From Doris montereyensis (lineage: Eukaryota > Mollusca > Gastropoda > Nudibranchia > Dorididae), in the NCBI GenBank assembly GCA_037039925.1, contig JAXRKP010000248.1:283501-347500 (forward strand): DNA of 64,000 nt, read 5' to 3'. The notes under the pieces were generated by a model that saw nothing but the letters and a program-made list of their open reading frames with translations, was not told the DNA's origin and made no database searches. Position 1 is the stretch's first letter. Every line of letters starts with the position of its first letter. The position numbers were made by a program, and so were the translations under genes. This document shows, piece by piece, positions 11,963 to 24,400 of the stretch.

Positions 11963-12057
11963 TTACTGCAAAGCCTCAGCCAAAGTACTTCTGAAGCTCG
12001 CTGCCATTTTCCCCAAATCAGGGAACGCCTGGCGGTTGATTGAAAGGCAGGAAGCAT
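11963..12057 (-). CDS. TTYH: TTYH terminal exon 13, tentative
   Basis: A good acceptor (ctctcgtctgcag|AT) opens, in the phase left by exon 12, D-ASCLSINRQAFPDLGKMA then ASFRSTLAEALQ and a TAA at 11965-11963. If exon 12 used its internal GTAATG donor, the same acceptor would read a different frame (Trp/Arg-rich, open to about 11826). That reads less like natural protein. Homology is not recognised, so support is splice-phase logic only. Confidence 0.45.
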
Positions 12058-15000
12058 CTGCAGACGAGAGGCTTTCCGGTCCATGTGCATGACACAGTTG
12101 CCTTCAAAGGATATTATATCAACTCTTAGATTCAATTTTTCATAGACATCTCGAAAGGATGAAAAATTGAAAAATGTCTTTTCTCTCTTGATTGATCTCT
12201 TTGTTATTGAACCCCTTGCTTCAATACAGCTCCAAGGAGCGAATTTGGTTTATAATACCACTCACCAATTTTTTTTAATGAAGATTGTACATATAAAGAT
12301 ATGGGTACTAAACCCTGATTCAGTGCTACACACTAGTGGGGTAAACTATCAGCCAATTGATTTCCCTACCTTCATCTCTGCCTCATCTGTCTCTATTTAT
12401 TGGTCATCTCACAGATTATTCACTGAGAAATTTGCCTTTTTGGACGTAAACAAAAAGAACTGTGATTTAATCTACATATGACACAACAGGGCTCATGATA
12501 TCTCTATTTTTGAAATAGCTGCTTATGAAACTGATGTGATAGCATCCCAGATTTAGTTTCTCATTACGTTTTCAAGATTTTGATACAAAAATTAATTATG
12601 ATTTATTCTTTTTCAAGCTTCTTGGTATTCGCACTTGTACAACTGAATGCTTGAGTAATGGTTTGAAATTTAGCCCTTCTGACACATGCAGTATTCTCAG
12701 GGTGAATCAAGAGGAAACAGTGAGATGAAAGATATGCTAACTAGTAAAGGAAAAAAAGATGGGCCTACCAGCAGCCCTCGCCAACAGCCCGCACCCATGA
12801 ATGATGAAATTTTAGATAGAAGACAGGCAATAAGAATGTCATGGTCCCTTCCTAATGCCACATTATTCAAACATTTGCCATCACTGTACATTTTCTTCCT
12901 TCTTTCGCTCATCACTCCGACATCTAAGAGTTATCTACTATTCTCTTCTGTTCCACTCTATGGATTAATCTGATCTTTAAAGATAACCAAAGAATATATT
13001 TATTCAGAGCAAATACATCTTTAATGTTTCAAGCTCAAGCAAATCTGACTAAAGCATCTGGGAGAGGGTAGGTGAAGCATACCAAAATTGTCATCCTGAG
13101 ATTCCAAGTTCGGTGTTGCATAATGCTGAATTCCAGCCCTGTTCACTTTTATAAGCCACCAACATTTATGGTATAGTGAGAAATTGCATGCTGCTAAGCC
13201 TTATGCACGTTACTATGGAATTTGACATGCCTACATGCAAACCCCCCACCCCCCCTCTCTTTTCTGGGTTTTTTTTAAACTAAATGTTAGAAATCATGAT
13301 CTCAAGAAAAAGTATGATTGTACACATGAAACATAACATGACAAGAAATTTTCAACAAAATGGCAAAAAAATACATTACTATGATTTGAATCAATTTTCA
13401 CAAAGTGAAAACAAGTTTTTGTTTTCCTTTCAATGCAATAATGGATCTAGGTATCATGATAAGCCATAGTTTCATTTTGTTGAAGATTTCATTTCGTTGT
13501 TATATATCGTGGACATGTTAGACTTGCATCCGGATTCTTTATACTATTGTAGATCTGGATTACGAAGAAGAACATGGGGGAATAAAAAAGGAAAAGCATG
13601 CCACACACAAGGCAGAGAGAGAGAAAGAGAAAAACCTACAGCAGGGGGCGGAGATTCATCCATGGGAATTGGATGGTGCCTTGGGAACGTCATTACCCCT
13701 TCTTCTGAGCGGAGGGATGGGCTGATTGCAAAAAGGAGATTGGGAGGAATAACAGAACATTATTAAACCTACACTTGATGTTGTCTCCCTGTGTTCAAAT
13801 TGAAAATCAATGGCTTAAACGCATTCTGCGGTAGATGTCATATAATACGTTTTGAAAATTTCAGGTAAAATCAAAAGGTGCACACAAGAAATATTAAAAA
13901 CCTTATTTCTAGTATTAACTGCGAAGGAAGTTATTAGTTGCAATTCATCTGTTCTAGTTACCAGAGAAATGACATTGTCCATCACAAAAGCAATAAATAC
14001 GAACTCACCTCGATTGATCCTTCTTTTCCTTTATTTATCTATATACAAAACAAACAGGTAAAATCCTACTTTTATGGAACTTATATTACCAATTGAGCCC
14101 AATTTAATAAATAACCTATATGCTCACTTTTAAAACCAAAGGCATTTCAAAGCACTTCGGTTCTAAGCAGGTCTTGTCGGACACTCAAGCTTTTTAAAGG
14201 CACAGCACTCGACGATGAACAATTTTTTTATGACACATTTATCAATACATTTGTAAAGAGAAGAAAAAAAAAGTGAAAATTTTAAGACACATAGATCTAT
14301 TTATCAATGTACAGAGAAAGGAGAGAAAAAATGAAGACAACAATCATTTCCCACAAAGCAGAATGCACCACGGACGTGACAATTTCTTACCCTGCTGTTG
14401 TTTGCAACCCTCCTCTTTCGGACCACGGGGTGGGGCTGGAAAATCTCATCGCTCCATAGTCTGCGTCATAGGGAGGAGGATGTGGCAAAAACGGATCCGT
14501 ATCATCAACAGGTTCGTAAGTGAGTGGAGACCTTTATAAAGTCATGCAAAAACAAAAAAAGAAACCCTCGTATGTTTGTTTCATGCAACAATCATCATCA
14601 CCATGCTCCTCTTGTAAAAATCAAAAATAATCATTCACCTCTTGTAAAAATTAAAAATAATCATTCAGTCATATCAATGGGGAAAAAGAACCAAAAATAA
14701 AAATTAAAGATCCCAGAAGAAGAAAAAAAGAAAGGAAATAACAATATTTTAAAACGGATGATTGAGTGCGTAAATTTATAATTTGAAATCTGTTACAAGA
14801 AAATGGGTCAATAAAAAAAATTCTGAAGCTCAAAAAATTGACGTCCAAGAAATGAATGATTCAAAATATTGTAGCCCACTACATAACATATGGAACAAAT
14901 CAAATTTCAAGCAGCAGTCCTAACACACTATATAAATAAATCATACAGCCACAACTACCCTATATCCTTATCAATCGGTATCACCAATTTTTTTGAAAAT

Positions 15001-15404
15001 CAAAATTTTGCAGAATCCTGATTTTTCAATAACAAAATCAATTATCCAAATGTTTTTAGAGCTTTCTACCGTTTTTAGACAGCATCACTATAAATCATGG
15101 CTTCATTTTCAATTCTCCCTGTGAGATTTTGTTGATACTGAAGTTTTATTTAAAATATGTCTTGGAATCTGGTACTTAACACTTGGAGCATGGTCATCTA
15201 CTTTTTGTTTTGCATTAAGAATGGTTTTGAAGCAATCATAAAACTGATTCACAACTTCATGATTGATTCCCATTAATTACTTTATCTATTCTGCATGATG
15301 TTGCTTTGCACGTAAAGAAATTTGTGGAATGTTAGATCCAGGGATTATGTAATTTTTCTTTTGTTTTCCCGGATTACCTTAATGTGCTGGAAGAATGTTA
15401 GCAT

Positions 15405-15458
<54 letters not shown>

Positions 15459-18400
15459 CAATCTTTTTAGAGCTTGATCTAGATTTTCATCTTGGAACTC
15501 AAATTTAGCTTCCAATTCTTTGGGTAATATCTGTTTAAAATGATTGGTTGTTATAAATATCTCTCAATGGCATTACCGGCTCCCAAAAGAAAAGCAATTA
15601 CTTAGAAATTTTGCAAAGAATATTCTAAAACCTGGACTTCTATTCGGCTGGTCACGTATTCTGATTTTTCCTCTCAGATTCTGACTTGTTACAATTAATA
15701 TCATGTTTAAAAGTTAATTAACCCTTTGAGTGCCAATTGCAATTGCCGATCCATTGGTGTTTTAGCCAAATTGTTCCATGCTAAACGTTGATGCATGGGC
15801 CATAGGCAGGCATCTCCCCACACTTTTTGTGTCTTGGACAAATACTGCTAAAATTGTGAGGAAATACCCCCAATCGGCACATGGCACCCACCGAACAATC
15901 GAGCAGAGGCACGACAGATCGGCGACTGGCACTGAATGCTTAAGAATGTTATATATCTTTGAAATGTGTGAATTTTGCAGGGCATAGAATTAATCTGGCA
16001 TGAAGCAATAACATTCTATTGGCACTCCAGAGTTAAATGTACAACGTTTGCTTTCAGGTTATAGATGTTCCCAAAATCATGCACCCGTTTTACCCATGCT
16101 TCCATAGAATAGTGTCAATTTTGTTTAAAAATAAAATAAATAGATGAATTTTGATTGAATGACAATAAAATTACTCTATCTATTACATACTTTTCTTATA
16201 GTTGTCTTTTATAATACCAATAAAACATTATTTATATAAATAGATATTTGACACTAGAATGACACAAGTCTGATAACCCATGAGGGAGAACCATCAAATA
16301 TTTCAGCTAACAAGAAGCTTTCTGTTCTTTACATAAACACTTGATTTTTTTAGTAGAAAATTCCACATTCTTCAACATCTTATTTAATTATCAAATGTTA
16401 GTACAATACCTGTGTCTTCTATACTGTCTCCAAACACAAGATGACAAGAAAATAAGAACCACACAGCACAAGCCATTGAGGAGAGTCAAGATCGTCAAAA
16501 AGCTGTCGAAGTGCTGAAAAGTTATAGAATCATCAAATGTATTGATCATATAGAAAACTTGTTTAAAGAAATTTGTATGGTTACTTAAAGATACAAGTCC
16601 CTGTAAATACGAATTCACAATTAGGTGTACAAGGACACCTAAAACACTTAATAACAGCATATATGTTTTAAACGTGTAAACTGTTTTAAAGACAGCGAAA
16701 ACACACTGCCCTTTATTGTCTCTAGCCATGCACTATTCTTGTATTATTATTATTATTATTATTATCATTATTATTATCATCACTGTCGCTATGTGTTGTA
16801 TTTGTTATGAAAGGCTCAATGTAAGACAAGACAGTAAAAAAAAAGTTCCTTCAAAGCCATTATGGTCCATAGAGCAGACTTCCCAGTTTCTATAGCGTGA
16901 AGCGGGACAGGAGATAATAATCACCTCCTTGACAGGACGCTATCTGATGCAGGTTTTTACTCCCAAGCTAGTACTTGTACCCATTTTGCATCTGGGTCAA
17001 GAGGGAAATATGTATTAAGTGTCTTTCCCAAGGAACACAACATCGATCCTGGCTAATTTGACTCCTTCCTAAAATGAAGTTTGTTCAATCAATCTCCATT
17101 TTCACTGGATTTTAAATCATTTCAGCACTGGAAGAGAATATTGAGAATGTAAGATGAGCCTGCCAAGGAACTGTTTATATCAAAAGTTTTCATCTCATAT
17201 ATATTATACAAAGTTGTAAAACTCACATTAAGAACTTTTAGGTGGTGAACTGTCTCTGAGATCAAAATATTCAGAGTTTGGTAGAATTCAAAACAATTCA
17301 ATTTCTCATCCACTGTGATTCGGATTATTAGTTATAAGCCTACACTTTGAAACATAAACATCTTTTTAAAACATATAATGCTTTAAAGCAGTATAACACT
17401 CTGTTTCCAAACCTTTACATGATATTGAATTTCTTTTTAATGAATATAAATGGATAAAAATTAAAAATAAATCAACAAAATTAAATTAAAACAATAAGTG
17501 AAGCAAAATATAATTGTCAAAGAAACCGATAGTCATATAGAAATCATATACAATAAAAAAAAATATTACGCCAGCCCACACAAATTTTAGTCAAGCCTGC
17601 AGACTTTCTTTGGCAACACGTGTTGCTGAAATTTTACACAAAACCAAATAACAAAAAATTACTGGCTTTGGCTGTCAAATATGGGTTTCCTTTTTCTTTT
17701 TTAACAAGTGTTACCTTGGAAATTATTAAACATGTATTGTTTTCTCAGTCTTCACTGACACAAGACACATTTTTAATTTACATGCAGACCATAGTGTCTC
17801 TATCTATCCCAAACAAAAATGTCTATGTATATATATCTACTCAGTTTACAATGATACGACTTATTTGTGCACTAAATCAAGAACTCACATACTTTCAAAT
17901 GAATGCATTAAAGACTTTGAACTAAACAACCTTCCTTCAGAGTTATCAAAAATGGAAACATTGTAGGCTGTGAGATGGGTTTTTCACCAATTAAAACACT
18001 TTCCCCAGGCAGTGGACAGGTGAACATCTGTAAGGGGATTAGGAGATCCCGCTCTCCACGAGTCTCTTGCTCCCTTGCAGGCTGGTCTTGGCTGACCAAA
18101 GGCCAAGGGAGTCAACCCTGGCAGAAAACAACCTGCTGCTTTGCAGGCCAGTCTTGGTTGATCAAACACTAAGGGAGTTAACCATGACAGAAAATAACAA
18201 CCTGCTGCCCTGCAAGCTGGTCTTGGGTGACTAAAGGCTAAGGGAGTTAACCCTGACAGAAAATAACAAGGCCTGGTAGGGGCCTCAGGGTGGCAGACCC
18301 ACCATCTACCTAGGGTACAGTGGGCCAATCCCCTGCTTATCCAAAATCAACAGATTCAGAGAAAAAAATACAATATACCTGACTTGACCTTTTGAAAACG

Positions 18401-21400
18401 AATACAGACTGTGATTTTTGGAAGATGGAATATGAGGACAATAAATGAAAAAGAGATATCTGAAGAAATGGAAAAATTCAAAGTAGACATTTTGGCTATT
18501 ACAGAAACAAAGAAAAAAGGACAAGGAATAGAAAATGTAGGACCAAACCATACTTTAATCTTCTCAGGAGTAGATGTCGAAGATAGAGCTGAGCAGGAGT
18601 AGGCCTTCTAGTGCACAAAAGGCATGAAAAGCTACTAGAAAGTTGGAAATTTATAAGCCCACGGCTATAAGAGGTAAATATTACACCGAAAGGAAAAGAA
18701 ATCAAATTATTAATTGGCTATGGACCAAACGAAGACGCTGCCAAAGAAGAAAAAGATATCATCGAAAATGATTTACAAATAGCTGCAGAGAATCTCAAAC
18801 CCAAACAGGAAATAACAGTTTAAGGAGATTTAAACGCTAAGGTATGCAACAATGTAGAAACATCAGGAGGAGTAATAGGTAAAGAAGGAGAGACAACAAC
18901 TTCTCCAAATGGAGAGACTAATAGATTTTTGTCTAAAGAATAACATGAAAACAGCTAACACCTTTTTTCCTCATAAAGATATTCACAAATATACAAGGGT
19001 AAACAAAGACAGATGTGAAAAGTCAATTACAGACTTCATAATAGTTGGCAGTTCCCTTTTTACAGTACCATGCATGCAAGAGTAAACAGAGGAGTTGAAA
19101 TATTTAGTGATCATCACTTAGTGATTGCCAAAATGAGATTACTGACTGAAGAAAACAAACAGAAAAGGAAAAGAGAAGAAAGCTACTAAACTCAAAATAG
19201 AAAAACTAAATAAACCAATAGTAATACAGATATACCAATCTAGGATAAAAAGATGTATCAGTGAAAGGCAGATGGATCTGAATGATAGCACAATAGAAGA
19301 AAAGTGGCAAATGTATACTCCTCAGTTGTACTGCAGAGGTCTGTGATAAGAAACAAATTAAAGGAGATAGGAAAAGAACAGCATGGCGGAATGAGAATAT
19401 CAAAACTAATATCAAAGAAAAGAAGGATGCCTGGAAGAAATGCTTGTAAACAAAGAGGCCAGAGGATAGGCTAGATTACATGAGTAAAAGAACTATCGCC
19501 AAAGAGGAAGTGAGGAAAGCAAAACAGGAACAATGGGAAGAGTTTGGACAAAGACTTCAAGAAAACTATCAAGAAAATCAAAAGCTGTTCTGGGAGCAAT
19601 GAAGAGCATGAGAAAGACCAAAACATGCCCAATATGACAAATTAACAACGCCAAAGGAAAAATAATGAAAAGAGACAGCGAAATTCCAGAAACATGGAGA
19701 ACGTATTTTCAACAATTACATAATCCCTCCAGAACATATGAAACAAGGAGTAAAGATCAATTAGTAAGAGTAACAAGTAATCCAGAAGAGACAGCTGAAG
19801 ATGTAGGTATCTCAATGGAAGAAATCCAAACAGCTATAAGAAAAGTGAAATTAGGAAAAGCCCCAGGAGCAGATCAAGTTTATCCAGAAATGATTAAAAA
19901 CCAAGGGAGAGAGGCATACAAACTACTACATGCAATATGCCAACAAGAATGGAAGTCCAAACAGGTGCCAGACGACTGGAAAAGGGAACAGTAGTACCAA
20001 TATACAAGAAAGGATCATCAACTATGGAATGCTCAAACTATAGAGGGATATCACTACTTAGCGTACCAGGAAAAGTGTTAACCAGGATACTGGAAATGAG
20101 ACTAAAGAAAAGAGAAGAGGATCAGATTGAAGAACGTCAAAGTGGATTTAGACCAGGAAGAAGTGTACAAGACCACATATTTACAATTAGACAAATAATA
20201 GAAAAATTCCTTGAGAGAAACGTTGACTTGCACCTGTGTATTTTATTGACTTAGAAAAGGCATTTGATACTGTGATAAAGGACGAACTATGGCATTCCTT
20301 AAAAGAACACAATGTAGAGCAAAATTTGATAGAAGCCATTACAAGTTTTTACATTAAACCAACATGCGCAGTGAGAGTAGCTGGAAATGTATCTGAATAA
20401 TTGGATGTAGATATAGAGTAAGACAGGGTTGTATCCTAAGTCCTTTTTCGTTTATCACATTTATGGATTCAGTCGCAAAGGCATCCTCAAAAATGAAGAA
20501 AATGAATGTAGGTATGTGGAAGCTCAAACCAGTAAATGTATCAATGCTTTCATTTGCCGATGATTTATTTCTGTTTGGAAAATCAGAAACTGACTTTCAG
20601 TCGATTATCAACATGATGAATAATGAATTAAATAAAAGACGAATGAGAGTAAATAAAAAGAAAACCAAAACAATGCTAGTAACCAGGGAAACAAAAAGCA
20701 CAAAATCTTAAATTGAGCAGGGAGGATTTAGAACAAGTACACAGCTACAATTACCTAGGAGTAATGATTAACTCTGAGGAAAACTAAGAGAAGAATTCAG
20801 CCAGAGAATCTAAAAAGGCAATGACAATATATAACCAGCTAGGAAAGGCATTTATAGGTAAACAAGAATTGTCAACAAAAACCAAAATGGTAGTATACAA
20901 CACACTTTATTGTCTTACTCTCCTCTATGGCAGCGAAACCTGGACCTTAGACAGTCGAGAATACAGTAGAGTACAAGCAGCTGAAATGAAATATCTAAGA
21001 AGATTAGTAAGGAAAATTAAAAGAGACAAAATCAGAAACACAACAATAAGAGATCAAACCAAAGCAGATGGCATAAAAACTAAGATAGAAATAAATCAAT
21101 TGAGGTGGTTTGGGCATGTAAACAAAATGAATGACAATAGAATAGCTAAATCAGTATACAGTGCTAAGCCCAAGGTAAAAAACTAAAAGGCAGACCTCGG
21201 AGAAAGTGGGAAGAAGATATAAGAGGCATTGAAGAATAGAAATTTAACATTTTTAGATGGAAACAGAAAATGCCAGGACAGGGCATCCTGGAGAAAGATC
21301 GTCTCGGGTATCTGAACCCATACACCGAAAGGTGGAATGGGAACTGATAAAGAAAGAAAGGAACACTTTCCCCACCGAATATTGAATGTGTATGAGATTT

Positions 21401-24400
21401 AGTTTCTGTTCCAAATATAAATCTAATGTCAGCAAGTGACTTAACATGATGAAAAAGGACATCTATTCTCCTCTCAACACTATTCTATCCAACCTTAAGT
21501 CAGTGATTTCTCATAGACATGCCAATCAGGGCAGAGCGGCACATGAGTGGCATCATGTGCAACAAAGAAGAATCAACTTTACTACTCGAGTGGAACCTCT
21601 CTAATCAGGAACTCTCATAGGATTGTAAAACCGTCCCGACGCTTTGCAGGAGACCTAGAGATTTCGGGTTTCCCTCAGCAGTTTGAGGTACCTCAGCCCT
21701 TCTGTGAGTGGTAAAATGCAGAATTAAACGAACAAGTAGCCACAGGACCATTTGATCAAAACGAAGATGGCATCCATCAAAGATGTCAATCACACAACAA
21801 AATTTGCGGGGACAAAAAATACACAATACAATTAACTGATCAAGGCAGGAAGGGCAAGTCAAGTAGAGAGAGTGAGTGTGGGTGAATGAGTTGTTGAGAG
21901 CTTGTGAATCACAGGAAAAGACAAGATCAGTAATAAGCTATATCATCAATCCCCGCAAATTTGAGGCGGGTTATCTTCTAGTAGTAAATAAATATGGACA
22001 AGAAAAATACAATACTTTACTTACAAAGTTGTGTCACAGCTCCCATCTAGGGCTCGTATGTACTCTTTATGCAAGTGAGTGCACCTTCCCACACTTTGGA
22101 GTAAGGATGAGAGATTCCCATAGAATTTTCAAAGTCTTTGTTCATTTCATTTACAATTGGATCCAGCTGTAAAATATATATAATATACATGAAGTTTCTC
22201 AAGCAAATCCTTATGTTAAATTGTTATTATCTCCTATAGCAAATGGTCAAGTTCACTGGTTTTCATACAGAGGCTTAACTTAATCATAATCAATCCATTA
22301 ATTTTCAAAATAATAATGATTAACATCAATTGAGGATTTACAGAAACAAAAATAAACAAACAAGTCACTTTGAGAGGGCCATCTGAATAAGTAAATTAAA
22401 TCCCTTTTGCCCAAAATGGGACAAATCTTGTCTATCCTATTAGTAGATAAAGCAGTTCATTCCCTTTACAATGATACCACAAAAGAACCTCAGTATCCCA
22501 AAATATTTACAAACAATACAGGCCTATCTTTCAACACAACTGTTTAACTATAAAAGCCAGAAATGTTATCTAAAGTATTGCAAGTTGGTACTCAGTTTGT
22601 TCATCACAATATACCCTATCCAACAGAAGCTCTATACAGGAATTGTTTTGAATATTGCCTCAGATCGACTGAAAAATAAGTGACATATTCCGCGCACCTG
22701 TTATCAAAAGGCACCATCCCGACATGAGTAACAATGAGCTGGGGCAGTTGAAACAGTGTCGATAAAAAGTAGTTGAGAGCCTATCAAGGTTTTATGACAT
22801 TTCAAAGCAGTATCCTGCTCTTTTCATAGGTTTATGGGAGATAAAAGATCAAAATAACCAAAATAAAAGAGAAAAATATGATCTTCTCAAAACGTTCTTT
22901 TTCGTTCATTATTTTCTATCTACTAGTTTATTTCTCAACGTATCTTTGTGAAATGGTATGAATGACGGGTGAGCGAAAACAAAAAAATGAACAAATGCTT
23001 TTTCAATACGTACTACAGTTTTGTGAAAATCGGATTTTTTGTATATTTTGGGTTTTCTCATATATGCTATTTTCAAAAATTCAGTAAAAAAAAATTACCA
23101 AGAAAACAAAAATCCGATTTGATCAAAATTTAGATATTGTATAAAAAAGGTGTGTGCAAAGTTAGAAAGAAATTTGTCCAAAAAATGTGGAGCCTATTGA
23201 ACTTGGTGAAATTGTTGGGGAAATCCAAAATGGTGACCGTTGACCATTTCCATGACAACATGAAGCATAGGGACAAAAAGCAATTAGATACTTCAACTCA
23301 GCACACCATGTCCATTACACCTATACATGAGTTAAATTGATAGGAAAAAATGGAAAAAAATTCATTCCAGAACCCCCCAAATCCGTTATTTTTATCCCAA
23401 ACACAACACCTAAGGAAGCCATTTTTACGGTGAAAGTATTTTTGTTTTGTTTGATACATACCCCTGGTAAATCGAATGGTTTTGCTTTCTGCAGCGTGCT
23501 GTTGAGAAATCCCACAGCTGCTGTGATTGCCATTTGAGCATTAACTATATCCTGCTCATAAGGTTGTCGAGGGTCTTCACAAGTGATGTATGTTTCCACA
23601 ACAGCTAAGACAAATCAGAGAAAAACAACTTTATTTGTAAAGAAGTCCCTAAAACTAAACACTAAGGTTATACACCAAGGAGAGAAAAAAAAAGATACTC
23701 ATTTTAAACTGGAATCGATTTATGTACAATTTTCTTTTTGTAATTGTCTTGTAACTCTCAAGGAAGAAAGAGATAATAAAAGACACAAAATTTCTTTCAA
23801 TAATGCTTTACCTTTTTTAGCTGGATCGTCAACCAAACTCATGACATATGTATCTGGATCAGTGCAAAAATCTCCTAGAGCCTGGAAGAAACAAAAGAGA
23901 CATTTCATTAGTCACAAATGAATATCATGGTAGTTATACAAAAGCGTTGATGGTTTTGCATAAAATGATTAATTTCATATAGCAGTCAAAGGTTTTGGCT
24001 CAGAGATAGAAAACATGAATCGCATTTGTCCCAAAGAGCAATGACAAGATTTTCAGAGAGAAGTGACAACTATACATGCTGTCAACAAGTGAAAGAATAC
24101 CAATGAATATGTTCAGTCCTCAAGTTGTCTGAAAACACCAATTACAACCCTATTAAAAGTAAGAGAAAAGTTCCTTTAAGGCCGTTATGACCCACAGAGT
24201 GGGAACATATCCCGTGAAACAGGTGGTAAAACATTGCCTCCAAGATAGGACGCTAGTTTGTTGCAGGTTTTACTATCCAGCCAACGCTGGGTACCGTATA
24301 CATCCAGATTCAGTGGAGAAATACTGGGATTCGAGCCCAGGGCTTCATCATCCCCAATCTGGCAGCCAATACACCAGGCCATTGATGTTATGACAGTTAT

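Noticed and set aside
11818..12135. 105-codon minus-strand ORF as the TTYH C-terminus
   Set aside because: It is possible only with an alternative donor inside exon 12. Its Trp/Arg-rich composition looks out of frame, and the shorter reading from the same acceptor is preferred.
16391..16729. 112-codon hydrophobic ORF as a separate membrane protein
   Set aside because: Only the last third is coding (TTYH exon 10, with acceptor and donor); the upstream part is intron in the same frame by chance.
21605..21862. Cys-rich minus ORF as the missing TTYH segment
   Set aside because: It lies in the right gene interval, but it has no C-x-LH-x-Y pattern, no matching splice sites, and lies upstream of exon 9 in gene order.
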